DNA of 64,000 nucleotides from DASXMT01 sp963803065 (GCA_963803065.1 CAWDKW010000013.1:165452-229451), one strand, 5' to 3'. Positions 18,190 through 26,366 are shown, numbered from the stretch's first letter. Notes: generated from the letters alone by a model not told the origin. A program made the numbers and translations.

Positions 18190-18906
18190 TCAGGCACCAT
18201 CGTCAGGGTCCGGGTCGGAGCCCTGGTCGGGGTCGTCCTCCGCCAGCACCTGGTAGATCCTGCGCCTGGTCTCGTTGAGGATCCCGTGGACCTTCTCGAT
18301 CTGCGTGGCGCTCCCGGCCTGGGCCACCTGCATGATGGCCGCGCCGACCTGGAAGGCCAGATCGCGCAGGTCGACGAGGGAACGGTCGGCGTCTTGGGCT
18401 GCGTCCTCCCAGGGGGCCGGGCCGTCCCCCGCCTCCTTGGCCACCTGCAGCCCCTCGACGGTCAGGTCGAAGACGCGGCGGCCCTCGGCCTTGTCCGCTG
18501 TGATGAGGCCCTGGTCCTCGAGCGATTGGAGGGTGGGATAGACCGAGCCGGGACTGGGGCGCCAGACCCCGCCGCTCCGCTCGGTCAGCTCGGTGATGAT
18601 CTGGTAGCCGTGCATGGGCTTCTCGGACAAGAGGGCCAGGATCGCCGCCCGGACATCGCCTCGGCCGACCTTGGGGCCCCGGCCGAACATGTGGCCTCCG
18701 AAGCCACCCATCCCGCCGTGGCGCCCGAACCCGGCTCCCGGGCTCCCCCTGCCGCGCCCGCGGCCGCGGCTCCGGCTCCGGAGGGCGGCCTCGAAGAGCA
18801 GCCGGTCGGGTCGGATCCCCGGCCCGGGGTGATCGTGGCCGCCCCTGTGTCCCTCAAACGGGTGTCCTTCGAATGGGTGTCCCTCGAACGGGTGTCGTGC
18901 GTGCAT
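18190..18906 (-). CDS. PadR-family regulator with His-rich N-terminus
   Basis: 238 residues. The N-terminus repeats HPFEG three times and then carries HRGGHDH, a likely metal-binding or disordered segment. A Gly/Arg-rich linker follows. The PadR winged helix (about residues 80-150) includes AILALLSEKPMHGYQIITEL, the PSPGSVYPTLQSLEDQGLI recognition region and a wing with EGRRVFDLT. The C-terminal helices (about 155-230) resemble the PadR dimerisation domain. GAGGAG precedes the ATG. A palindrome about 95 bases upstream fits an autoregulatory operator. The effector is unknown. Confidence 0.85.
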   Translation of the reverse strand: MHARHPFEGHPFEGHPFEGHRGGHDHPGPGIRPDRLLFEAALRSRSRGRGRGRGSPGAGFGRHGGMGGFGGHMFGRGPKVGRGDVRAAILALLSEKPMHGYQIITELTERSGGVWRPSPGSVYPTLQSLEDQGLITADKAEGRRVFDLTVEGLQVAKEAGDGPAPWEDAAQDADRSLVDLRDLAFQVGAAIMQVAQAGSATQIEKVHGILNETRRRIYQVLAEDDPDQGSDPDPDDGA

Positions 18907-18997
18907 GTGGCGCCTCCTCGGCGTCGATCGGACCCTGCACGGGCCGTGAGTGATGCTCGTGTGGTCGAGGATCAGTGTGATCGCTCTCAATAAGTCA

Positions 18998-19012
18998 CGA
19001 TATATCGCGATA
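18998..19012. promoter_or_regulatory. Overlapping palindromes, putative PadR operator
   Basis: CGATATATCG (18998-19007) and TATCGCGATA (19003-19012) are both perfect palindromes and overlap in an otherwise GC-rich region upstream of padR. A/T-rich palindromes of this type are typical PadR operators; the assignment is inference. Confidence 0.45.
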
Positions 19013-19123
19013 GACCCCGTCGTCAAGGACCAATCGGAAGAATTCCACCCGCAGATCCGCCCGATGTGCGGGACACCTCGCATCGGGCGTGTCGAATGCT
19101 CCCGTGTGGGAAGAACCCCCTCT

Positions 19124-19606
19124 ATGAGGCAGCCACGACGTCCGCCGACACCCGCTCCGGTCCTGTTCCGGACCATCTCGTCGTCCGTCCTGGTGGGGGC
19201 GGCCACCGGCCTGCGCTCACAGCTGGGCGTGGCCGCCGTCGTGCTGCGGGCGGACAAGGAGCGACTGCCGGCCTTCCTGCGGACGCCGGCCGCGGCCCGA
19301 TCGGTGACGGTCGCGGCCGGCGCCGAGCTGGTGGTTGACAAGACCTCGCTGGCCGGGGACCGGCTCCGGCCCCCTGCGTTGGCCGCCCGGCTCGTTCTGG
19401 GCGGTCTGGCCGGTGCCCTCCTCGCCCACGTGGAGCGGCGACCGGTCGCGTCCTCGGCCGTGCTGTCCTTGGCCGCGGCGGGGCTGGCGGCCAAGGCCGG
19501 CCATGACCTCCGCGCCCTGGCGGCGCGCAGGGTGCCCGACCCTGCGGTGGCCGTGGCCGAGGACGGCGTGGCCATCGCCCTCGCCGCGGCGGCCACGCGC
19601 CCTTGA
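19124..19606 (+). CDS. DUF4126-like membrane protein
   Basis: About 160 residues, Ala/Leu-rich. The hydrophobic N-terminal stretch VLVGAATGLRSQLGVAAVV, a GRL-like central segment AARLVLGGLAGALLAHVE and the C-terminal PDPAVAVAEDGVAIALA resemble DUF4126 membrane proteins, whose function is unknown. The ATG at 19124 is the first plausible start; no ribosome-binding site or -10 hexamer is obvious. It is transcribed away from padR and could be a PadR target by position. Confidence 0.6.
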   Translation: MRQPRRPPTPAPVLFRTISSSVLVGAATGLRSQLGVAAVVLRADKERLPAFLRTPAAARSVTVAAGAELVVDKTSLAGDRLRPPALAARLVLGGLAGALLAHVERRPVASSAVLSLAAAGLAAKAGHDLRALAARRVPDPAVAVAEDGVAIALAAAATRP

Positions 19607-19645
19607 CCGCCGGAGTTGGCCGACCGGCGGTGGCAATATGGCTAG

Positions 19646-20491
19646 GTGACGTCTCGTCGACTGGTCATGCGGCTCACGGTGGGGGAAGGCCCGGTCCGAC
19701 GACCGGATGACCTGGCTGCCGAGGAACCGCTGGAGCTCCGGGTCGGCGGCCGCCCGTTGGCTGTCACCATGCGCACGCCCGGGGACGACTTCGACCTCGC
19801 CGCCGGCTTCCTGGTCAGCGAGGGGGTGCTCGGCCGCCGCGACCAGTTGACCGCCATGCGCTACTGCGTGGGCGCCGAAGCCGCCGGGTCGAACCGCTTC
19901 AACGTGCTCGACCTCTCGCTCGGGGCGGGCGTGGCTCCCCCGGACCCGAGCGTGGAGCGGGCCTTCTTCACCACCAGTGCGTGTGGCCTGTGCGGCAAGG
20001 CGAGCATCGATGCCGTGCGCACCCGGTCGAGCTACGACGTCGGGCCCGACCCCTTGGTGATGGACCCGGCGCTGCTGGCCACCCTTCCCGACCGGTTGCG
20101 GGCCGAGCAGAAGGTGTTCGACAAGACGGGGGGCCTCCACGCCGCCGCCGTCTTCGACGGTGCGACCGGGGAGCTCCTCGTCATGCGGGAGGACGTCGGC
20201 CGGCACAACGCGGTGGACAAGGTGGTGGGCTGGGCTCTTCGCCAGGGGCGGCTGCCCCTCAGGGGCGCCGTGCTGCTCGTGTCCGGTCGGGCCAGCTTCG
20301 AGCTGGTCCAGAAGGCGCTGATGGCCGGGATCCCCCTGCTGGCCGCCGTCTCGGCACCGTCCTCCCTGGCTGCCGACCTGGCCGCCGAGTCGGGCATGAC
20401 CCTGGTCGGGTTCCTGCGTGGGCCCTCGATGGTCGTCTACGCCGGTGACGAGCGGCTGGTGGCTGCGCCGGCATCGAGCATGGCGCCCTGA
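19646..20491 (+). CDS. fdhD: FdhD, sulfurtransferase for formate dehydrogenase
   Basis: 281-residue FdhD. It carries sulfur from a cysteine desulfurase to the molybdenum cofactor of formate dehydrogenase. EEPLELRVGGRPLAVTMRTPGDDFDLAAGFLVSEG is the conserved N-terminal block. The active Cys pair is in SACGLCGK (Cys113 and Cys116), and EDVGRHNAVDKV is a third signature. It starts at GTG 19646; ATG 19667 is an alternative. No formate dehydrogenase lies in the window. The position before moaE ties it to cofactor assembly. Confidence 0.93.
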   Translation: MTSRRLVMRLTVGEGPVRRPDDLAAEEPLELRVGGRPLAVTMRTPGDDFDLAAGFLVSEGVLGRRDQLTAMRYCVGAEAAGSNRFNVLDLSLGAGVAPPDPSVERAFFTTSACGLCGKASIDAVRTRSSYDVGPDPLVMDPALLATLPDRLRAEQKVFDKTGGLHAAAVFDGATGELLVMREDVGRHNAVDKVVGWALRQGRLPLRGAVLLVSGRASFELVQKALMAGIPLLAAVSAPSSLAADLAAESGMTLVGFLRGPSMVVYAGDERLVAAPASSMAP

Positions 20492-20526
20492 GGGTGTCGA
20501 CGGGTCAATCCCGCCGGTCAGGCCAT

Positions 20527-20532
20527 TACGAT
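20527..20532 (+). promoter_or_regulatory. -10 element TACGAT of moaE
   Basis: TACGAT seven bases before GTG 20540. It overlaps the ATG at 20531, which would then lie upstream of the transcript start. Confidence 0.5.
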
Positions 20533-20539
20533 GGTTCCG

Positions 20540-21019
20540 GTGCCGAGACTGTCCCCGGCCGGTGACTGGGTGGACGTGACCGGCGACCCGCTGCCCACGG
20601 CCGAGGTGGCCGCGTGGACGGTGCTCCCGAGCTGCGGGGCCCTCAGCCTCTTCTGCGGGACCGTGCGGGACCACTCCGAGGGGAGGCCCGGGGTCGTCCG
20701 CCTCGAGTACGACGCCTACGCCGGACACGTCGTGCCCCGGCTCGAGGCCATCGCCCAGTCGGTACGACAGCGCTGGCCCGAGGTCGGCCGAGTGGCACTG
20801 CTGCACCGGGTGGGCGTGCTGGCCGTCGGCGATGTCTCCGTGGTCGTCGCCGTCTCGACCCCGCATCGGCAGGAGGCGTTCGCCGCCTCCAGTTGGTGCA
20901 TCGACACGGTGAAGGCCACCGTCCCCATCTGGAAGCGGGAGGTCTGGGAGGGCGGGTCCGACTGGGGTCTGTGCGCCCACGACCTGGTCGATGTCGACGA
21001 TCTGGCTCCCGGGGGCTGA
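20540..21019 (+). CDS. moaE: Molybdopterin synthase catalytic subunit
   Basis: About 159-residue MoaE, which with thiocarboxylated MoaD converts cPMP to molybdopterin. CGALSLFCGTVRDHSEGRPGV, the LEYDAYAGHV segment and the catalytic-site motif VKATVPIWKREVWEGG are typical. Starts are ATG 20531 or GTG 20540, both in frame. I favour GTG because a -10 hexamer overlaps the ATG and sits seven bases before the GTG. moeA follows immediately. Confidence 0.92.
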   Translation: MPRLSPAGDWVDVTGDPLPTAEVAAWTVLPSCGALSLFCGTVRDHSEGRPGVVRLEYDAYAGHVVPRLEAIAQSVRQRWPEVGRVALLHRVGVLAVGDVSVVVAVSTPHRQEAFAASSWCIDTVKATVPIWKREVWEGGSDWGLCAHDLVDVDDLAPGG

Positions 21020-21023
21020 GCGG

Positions 21024-22292
21024 GTGGCCGGACACGAGCGACCGGGCCCGACCGTCACCCTGGCCGAGGCGCGCCGCCGGCTGCTGGCCGACCTGGTGCC
21101 GCTCGAGCCGCACCGGGTGCGCCTCGACGAGGCGCTTGGCTGTGTGCTGGCCGAGGAGGTGGAGGCGGCCGAGGACGTCCCGCCCTTTGCCAACTCGGCC
21201 ATGGACGGCTTCGCCGTTCGGTCCGGGGACGCCCGGGAGGCGAGGGCCCGCCTCCGCCTGACCGGCGCGGTTACCGCCGGGGGCGTGGCCGCCGGGCCGC
21301 TCGGGATTGGCGAGGCCACGGCCGTCGCCACCGGGGCCCCGCTGCCCAAGGGAGCCGACGCGGTCTGCATGGTGGAGCGCACCACCGTCGAGGGCTCCGA
21401 GGTGGTCCTGGAGGCAGCCGTCGCGGCGGGGGAGAACGTGCGTCACCCGGGCGAGGACATCGAGCGCGGCTCGACCGTCTTCGGCCCGACCACGGTCCTC
21501 GGGCCGTCCCACATCGGGGTGCTGGCCAGCCTGGGGGTGTCCGAGGTCGTCGTCCATCCCCGGGCACGGGTGGGCGTGGTGGCGACCGGCGACGAGCTCC
21601 GGGCCGGGCCCGGGCCCCTCGAGTACGGCCAGATCCACGACTCGAACCGCCATGCCCTGCTGGCCGCGGTCCGCAGCCTCGGGTGCGACGGGGTCGACCT
21701 GGGCGTGGTCGGGGACGACGAGCGAGCCATCGCCGGCGCCGTGGAGGCGGGCGCCGGCGCGTGCGACGCCCTGCTCACCTCGGGTGGGGTGAGCGTCGGG
21801 GTGGCCGACCACATGAAGGCAGTCCTGGGCCGGCTCTCGGGTGGGGCGGTGCGCTGGATGGAGGTGGCCATCAAGCCGGCCAAGCCGTTCGGGTTCGCCG
21901 TGCTGTCGCCCTCCGGCGTGCCGGTGCTGTGCATGCCCGGCAACCCGGTCTCGGCCATGGTGAGCTTCGAGCTGCTTGCTCGCCCGGCGCTGCGGTACCT
22001 GATGGGCCACCGCACCCTGGACCGCCCGGTGCTGGCGGCCACGGCCGAGGAGGGGTTGGTGCGCCACCGGGACGGCAAGCTCCACTTCCTCCGCGTCGTG
22101 GCGCGGGTCGACGCCGAGGGGAGCCTGCGGGTGCGGCCGTCGGGCGGGCAGGGCTCCCACCAGCTGCGGTCCCTGGCGGGGGCCAATGCCCTCGCCGTGC
22201 TGCCCGACGGTGGGGGCGTCGACGCCGGGGAGGTGGTGCGGGTCCTGCTCGTCGATCCCGACGGCCTCCTCGGCACCGGGGTGCCCTCGTGA
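21024..22292 (+). CDS. moeA: Molybdopterin molybdenumtransferase
   Basis: 422-residue MoeA, which inserts molybdenum into adenylylated molybdopterin. FANSAMDGFAVR, GAPLPKGADAVCMVE, the GDEL motif, LTSGGVSVG and KPAKPFGFAVL are the family landmarks in order, followed by the C-terminal domain. The GTG at 21024 lies four bases after the moaE stop. An in-frame ATG at 20991 inside moaE is less likely. moaA follows after a 72-base gap. Confidence 0.93.
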   Translation: MAGHERPGPTVTLAEARRRLLADLVPLEPHRVRLDEALGCVLAEEVEAAEDVPPFANSAMDGFAVRSGDAREARARLRLTGAVTAGGVAAGPLGIGEATAVATGAPLPKGADAVCMVERTTVEGSEVVLEAAVAAGENVRHPGEDIERGSTVFGPTTVLGPSHIGVLASLGVSEVVVHPRARVGVVATGDELRAGPGPLEYGQIHDSNRHALLAAVRSLGCDGVDLGVVGDDERAIAGAVEAGAGACDALLTSGGVSVGVADHMKAVLGRLSGGAVRWMEVAIKPAKPFGFAVLSPSGVPVLCMPGNPVSAMVSFELLARPALRYLMGHRTLDRPVLAATAEEGLVRHRDGKLHFLRVVARVDAEGSLRVRPSGGQGSHQLRSLAGANALAVLPDGGGVDAGEVVRVLLVDPDGLLGTGVPS

Positions 22293-22364
22293 CCACGACC
22301 GCACCGGTCCCGGTGGCCATCGGGCCCCGGCCGGCCCCGGCGGCCGAGCCGGGGAGCAGGCGCG

Positions 22365-23366
22365 ATGCCGCTCGACGGGCCGTTGGTCGACCGCTTCGGC
22401 CGGGTGCACCGCGACATGCGCCTGTCGGTGACGGACCGGTGCAACTTCCGCTGCGTTCACTGCCTGCCCGAGGAGGGGGTGACCTTCCTCCCCCGCTCCG
22501 AGGTGCTCGGCTTCGACGAGATCGTGCGGGCGGCGGATGTCGCCCGCTCGCTGGGCATCACCTCCATCCGGATCACCGGGGGGGAACCGCTTCTCCGCCA
22601 TGGCCTCCCCGATCTGGTGGGCCGGCTGGCCGCCCTCGGGTTCGAGGACCTGTCCCTCACCACCAACGGGACGGAGCTGGCCCGGCTGGCGCCGGCTCTG
22701 GCTGCAGCCGGGCTGGATCGGGTCAACGTGAGCTGCGATTCGCTCCGGCCGGCGCGCTTCGCCCGGATCCGCCGCCGGGGCCGCCTGGGCCCCGTGCTCG
22801 CAGCCATGGACGCGGCGGAGGCGGCGGGCCTCGGTCCGGTGAAGGTGAACGTGGTGCCGATCGCCGGCGTGAACGACGACGAGATCGAGTCGTTCGCCCG
22901 GTTCGCTCGGGACCGGGGCCGGATCGTCCGGTTCATCGAATTCATGCCGCTCGACGGCGAGGGCACCTGGCGGCGCGACCAGGTCGTGCCGGCCGACGCC
23001 GTGTTGGGCCGGATCCACGCCCGCTGGCCGCTCGAGGCGGTACCGGCCCTCGGTGCCGACCGGTCGGCGCCGGCCGAGCGCTACCGGTTCACCGACGGGG
23101 GCGGTGAGATCGGGGTCATCGCCAGCGTGACCCGGCCGTTCTGCGGCACGTGCGACCGCCTCCGGCTGACCGCCGATGGCTCCCTGCGCAACTGCCTGTT
23201 CGCCCACGAGGAGCTGTCGGTTCGCGACCTCCTCCGTGGAGGCGGCAGCGACCGGGACGTCGCCCACCTGTTCCGCCGGGCTGTGTGGTCGAAGCTCCCC
23301 GGTCACGGCATCAACGACCCGACCTTCCTGCGGCCGAGCCGTTCGATGTCGATGATCGGGGGATGA
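22365..23366 (+). CDS. moaA: GTP 3',8-cyclase
   Basis: 333-residue radical-SAM MoaA, which makes 3',8-cyclo-GTP, the first step of molybdenum cofactor synthesis. The SAM cluster Cys are 26, 30 and 33 in CNFRCVHC (usually CNFRCVYC). The second cluster Cys are 260, 263 and 277, the C-x2-C-x13-C pattern. The C-terminus ends in GG, as MoaA function requires. GGGGAG lies upstream of the ATG. The stop overlaps moaD (ATGA). The partner moaC is not in the window. Confidence 0.95.
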   Translation: MPLDGPLVDRFGRVHRDMRLSVTDRCNFRCVHCLPEEGVTFLPRSEVLGFDEIVRAADVARSLGITSIRITGGEPLLRHGLPDLVGRLAALGFEDLSLTTNGTELARLAPALAAAGLDRVNVSCDSLRPARFARIRRRGRLGPVLAAMDAAEAAGLGPVKVNVVPIAGVNDDEIESFARFARDRGRIVRFIEFMPLDGEGTWRRDQVVPADAVLGRIHARWPLEAVPALGADRSAPAERYRFTDGGGEIGVIASVTRPFCGTCDRLRLTADGSLRNCLFAHEELSVRDLLRGGGSDRDVAHLFRRAVWSKLPGHGINDPTFLRPSRSMSMIGG

Positions 23367-23605
23367 CCGTGGTCACCCTGCGCTGCTTCGGACCGGCCCG
23401 GGATGCGGCGGGCGGCCCGGCGAGCGATATCGGCGGGCAGACGGTGGGAGAGGTCCTGGCCGCCGCCTGCACCCGCTACGGCAACGGGTTCGCCGACGTG
23501 CTCTCGCGATCGCGAGTCTGGGTCAACGGTGAGCCCGCCGGGACCGAGGACCCGGTCGCGCCGTCGGACGAGGTGGCCATCCTGCCCCCGGTCTCGGGCG
23601 GTTGA
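23363..23605 (+). CDS. moaD: Molybdopterin synthase sulfur carrier subunit
   Basis: 80-residue ubiquitin-fold MoaD ending in VSGG, whose C-terminal Gly receives the thiocarboxylate. LRCFGPARDAAGG at the N-terminus and VWVNGEP...DEVAILPPVSGG are typical. It overlaps moaA by four bases. Its partner moaE is 2.3 kb upstream in the same cluster. Confidence 0.93.
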   Translation: MTVVTLRCFGPARDAAGGPASDIGGQTVGEVLAAACTRYGNGFADVLSRSRVWVNGEPAGTEDPVAPSDEVAILPPVSGG

Positions 23606-23628
23606 TACGAACCGAGGCCGTCCGTCGC

Positions 23629-23634
23629 TAGCAT
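23629..23634 (+). promoter_or_regulatory. -10 element TAGCAT, leaderless start
   Basis: TAGCAT exactly seven bases before the ATG at 23642. Confidence 0.6.
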
Positions 23635-23641
23635 CGCAACC

Positions 23642-23881
23642 ATGACCGTCACCGGGGCCGAGTGGCTGCGCCGCTTCGCCGCCGAGCTGGGCCTCCCCGC
23701 GCCGACCGAGGCCGAGATCGAGTCACTGTTGGCCCTGGCCGGAACCGCGGCCCACGCCTCCGAGCGCACGGCGGCGCCGCTGTCGTGCTGGTTGGCCGGC
23801 AAGGCCGGGCTCGAGCCCGCTGCCGCTCGTGTCGTCAGCGACCGGCTGGCCGCCGGGCTGGGCGGGGACCCGGGCTCCTAG
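23642..23881 (+). CDS. DUF6457 small protein of molybdenum-cofactor loci
   Basis: 79 residues, single domain. EWLRRFAAELGLPAPTEAEIESLLALAGTAAHASERTAAPLSCWLAGKAG matches the DUF6457 pattern. In other actinobacteria this domain occurs beside or fused to MobA-type guanylyltransferases (my recollection). Location right after moaD supports a role in cofactor maturation. Its own leaderless promoter lets it be expressed apart from moaA-moaD. Its TAG stop shares the bases CTAG with the stop of the convergent ferritin-like gene. Confidence 0.75.
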   Translation: MTVTGAEWLRRFAAELGLPAPTEAEIESLLALAGTAAHASERTAAPLSCWLAGKAGLEPAAARVVSDRLAAGLGGDPGS

Positions 23882-24294
23882 TCGCCCAGGACGGCCCGGA
23901 GGTCCCGAACGTGCTCCTGGGTCTGTTCCAGGAGCGGACGGAGTGCTTCGCCCACGTCCACCAGCCCCAGATCGTTGGCTTGGGCAAAGCGCTCCCTGTA
24001 CCGGCCGAGCTGCTCTTCTTCGAGCCAGAGGTCGGCCCGCAGGGCGGCGCCCGTTCCCTCGACGGTCTCGACCGACCGGACCATGGTCGTCGGGGTCCCC
24101 TTGAGGAACGCCACCTGGCTGGCCAGAACCTGCGCGTGGCTGAGCTCCTGGGCGAGGTGCTTGGTCAGCTCGTCGACCGTACTGACATACTCAGCGCCGG
24201 TGATGGTGGCGATGTGCAGGTTGTACTGGACGATCGACTGGTACTCGGTGCTGAGGTCCTCGTTCAACAGCTCGATGAACTCGTCGGTGGTCAT
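23878..24294 (-). CDS. Ferritin-like protein (bacterioferritin/Dps type)
   Basis: 138-residue four-helix ferritin-like protein. Helix A has LLNEDLSTEYQSIVQY (Glu17) and helix B has LAQELSHAQVLASQV (Glu50 and His53). LEEEQLGRYRERF and LLEQTQEHV supply carboxylates in helices C and D. These fit a di-iron ferroxidase site, though the last His is shifted relative to bacterioferritin, so the fourth-helix ligand is uncertain. The role is probably iron or oxidant handling. AAGGAGAG precedes the ATG. The 3' end overlaps the DUF6457 gene. Confidence 0.8.
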   Translation of the reverse strand: MTTDEFIELLNEDLSTEYQSIVQYNLHIATITGAEYVSTVDELTKHLAQELSHAQVLASQVAFLKGTPTTMVRSVETVEGTGAALRADLWLEEEQLGRYRERFAQANDLGLVDVGEALRPLLEQTQEHVRDLRAVLGD

Positions 24295-24400
24295 GTCTCT
24301 CCTTGGGTCTTCCGGTCCGACAGTTGATCCATGCCGGCGCAGCCGACGCTCCTATACCCGCCGGCGTTGGGGCCGAACCGGCTCCGGGTACCGGCGGCGC

Positions 24401-24988
24401 TCAGGTGCCCTCGAGGTCGACCCACTTCTCGACCTCGGGGGCCGAGTAGGAGCGCAGTGCGGGGAGGAGCTCCCCGACCTCGCCGACCTCCACGATGAGG
24501 GCCAGGTGCTCGGGCCGCATGAACCCCGAGCCGACCGCCTCGTGCAAGAGGGCGTGGTAGTGGCCCCAGTACCCCTCGACGTCCAACGTGGCGATGGGTT
24601 TGTCGTGGAGCCCCAGCTGCGACCAGGTGGCGATCTCGGTGAGCTCCTCGAACGTGCCCAGCCCGCCGGGAAGGGCGACGAAGGCATCGGCCAGCTCGAA
24701 CATCTTCTGCTTGCGATCGTGCATGGAGCCGACCACGACCAGCTCAGTGAGGCCCCGGTGCAGGACGTCTCGCGCGAAGAGGTCCCTTGGGATCACTCCC
24801 ACGACGTCGCCCCCTGCCGCCAGGGCGGCATCGGCCAGCACCCCCATGAGGCCCACGGCCCCGCCTCCGTAGATCAGGGTGATGTGGTCACGGGCGAGGA
24901 TCGTCCCGAGGTCGCGGGCCGCCTCGGCGAAGGCGGGCCGAGCACCCCTCGACGAGCCGCAGTACACGCAGACGCTCCACGGCTTCAT
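24401..24988 (-). CDS. LOG-family nucleotide phosphoribohydrolase (TIGR00730)
   Basis: 195-residue Rossmann protein of the LOG family, which splits nucleoside 5'-monophosphates such as cytokinin nucleotides into base and ribose phosphate. VCVYCGSSRGARPAF opens it, YGGGAVGLMG binds nucleotide and the signature PGGLGTFEELTE carries the catalytic Glu. Family members were long misannotated as lysine decarboxylases. It begins eight bases after the SRPBCC gene and is probably cotranscribed with it. Confidence 0.9.
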   Translation of the reverse strand: MKPWSVCVYCGSSRGARPAFAEAARDLGTILARDHITLIYGGGAVGLMGVLADAALAAGGDVVGVIPRDLFARDVLHRGLTELVVVGSMHDRKQKMFELADAFVALPGGLGTFEELTEIATWSQLGLHDKPIATLDVEGYWGHYHALLHEAVGSGFMRPEHLALIVEVGEVGELLPALRSYSAPEVEKWVDLEGT

Positions 24989-24996
24989 GGTCGCGG

Positions 24997-25518
24997 TCAG
25001 CCCGACTTCCGGGCCGGATCCCCGATGCCGGCGGCCAACCGGGGTCCTACGTCGTTCCGCCCGGGAGATTCGGCCACCGCCTTGATCCGTTCGAGCGTGG
25101 TGCGCATCCCGTTGACGTTGGTGCGCCCGCGCGCCCGTCCGGCCAGCTTCCAATAGAGCCGCAGGATCGGTGTATCGGTCAGCTGAAAGGACTCGGTCAC
25201 GTCGGTGCCCTCGGCGCTGGGCTCGAAGTGGTAGCTCCAGGTGTTGACGGCCTTGCCCCCCGGACCGTCCACGGCGAATGCGAACTCGCGCCCGGGAACG
25301 CACGCCGTCACCGTGCAGTTCGTCCAGTAGACCGGGCCTCGGCCGTTGCGGCGGACATGACCGCGAAAGCGGGCCCCGACCGCCGGCTCCTTCGATTCGC
25401 CGATCCATTCGGCCTCGAAGGTCTCCGGGCTGAACTTGCCCGTGTTGGTGATGTCGCTGACCAGGGCCCAGATGCCCTCGGCCGGCGCGTCGACATGGAC
25501 GGTCACGGAATCTCGCAC
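24997..25518 (-). CDS. SRPBCC/START-like protein
   Basis: About 173 residues. VRDSVTVHVDAPAEGIWALVSDITNTGKFSPE is a typical SRPBCC start and HFEPSAEGTDVTESFQLTD the second half of the helix-grip fold, which binds hydrophobic ligands. No catalytic residues identify the substrate. The GTG at 25518 is chosen because TATTCT lies six bases upstream; a GTG at 25545 would add nine residues. It heads a two-gene unit with the LOG-family gene. Confidence 0.75.
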   Translation of the reverse strand: MRDSVTVHVDAPAEGIWALVSDITNTGKFSPETFEAEWIGESKEPAVGARFRGHVRRNGRGPVYWTNCTVTACVPGREFAFAVDGPGGKAVNTWSYHFEPSAEGTDVTESFQLTDTPILRLYWKLAGRARGRTNVNGMRTTLERIKAVAESPGRNDVGPRLAAGIGDPARKSG

Positions 25519-25524
25519 GATGTG

Positions 25525-25530
25525 AGAATA
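25525..25530 (-). promoter_or_regulatory. -10 element TATTCT, leaderless start
   Basis: TATTCT on the minus strand six bases before the GTG at 25518. Confidence 0.55.
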
Positions 25531-25601
25531 GGACCTCGCCGTCACGTTGGCTGACGATGTCGACGCCGGCCGAAGACGAGCGCCGCTGCAGCCCGGTCGG
25601 G

Positions 25602-26366
25602 CTACACGCTCATGCGAACGTCGGCCACGGTCACAGCGTGGCCGCCGAGCTCCACCCGGTCGCCGTCCCGTCGCATGTGCACGATGCCGCCCCGGGGAGA
25701 CGCCTGCTCGCCCACCAGGTCGTCACGGCCGGTGCGCTCACCCCAGAAGACGGCCAGGGCGCAATGGGCCGAGCCGGTCACGGGGTCCTCGGGGATGCCG
25801 ACGTTGGGCCCGAACACCCGGCTCACGCAGTCGATCCCGGTGCGGTCCCCGGGTGCGGTCACGATGACGGCCTGGGTTCCGAGAGCGGCCAGCATGGGCA
25901 GATCGGGCTCGAAGGCTCGCACCGCCGGGGCGTCCTCGAGCTCGACCAGGGCGCTGAACCTGGCCCGCCCGTACCACCGGATCCCGGCGACGGCGAGGGC
26001 GGGTGGGATGTCCGAAGCCGAGGGCGGGTCGGCGGGGAAGTCCATCTGGATGCGCCCCTCGCACCCTTTCCTGCAGGCCAATTCGCCGCTCCGGGTGTGG
26101 AAGCGGGCCGATCCCCCGAGCACGTGGGCCGCGGCGAGGGTGGCATGGCCGCACATGGGGACCTCGACCGAAGGCGTGAACCAGCGGAGGTCATGGTCTC
26201 CATCGGGCCGCCTGGCGACGAATGCCGTCTCGGACAGGTTCATCTCCCTGGCCGCAGACTGCATCCGGTCGTCGTCGGGGAACTCCTCCACCACGGCGAC
26301 GGCGGCGGGGTTGCCGGTGAAGGGCCGGTCGGTGAAGGCGTCGACCACGGTGAGCTCGAGCCTCAT
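25602..26366 (-). CDS. PhzF-family epimerase/isomerase
   Basis: 254-residue PhzF-family protein, related to diaminopimelate epimerase. VVDAFTDRPFTGNPAAVAV, MNLSETAFV (with the catalytic Glu), WFTPSVEVPMCGHATLAAAHVL and EDPVTGSAHCAL are the signatures. Substrates across the family are diverse and cannot be assigned. It overlaps the upstream methyltransferase by four bases (ATGA). No phenazine genes are nearby. Confidence 0.88.
   Translation of the reverse strand: MRLELTVVDAFTDRPFTGNPAAVAVVEEFPDDDRMQSAAREMNLSETAFVARRPDGDHDLRWFTPSVEVPMCGHATLAAAHVLGGSARFHTRSGELACRKGCEGRIQMDFPADPPSASDIPPALAVAGIRWYGRARFSALVELEDAPAVRAFEPDLPMLAALGTQAVIVTAPGDRTGIDCVSRVFGPNVGIPEDPVTGSAHCALAVFWGERTGRDDLVGEQASPRGGIVHMRRDGDRVELGGHAVTVADVRMSV

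Noticed and set aside
20991..21019. moeA start at ATG 20991
   Set aside because: It would overlap the end of moaE by 29 bases and add a non-conserved segment; GTG 21024 gives a normal N-terminus.
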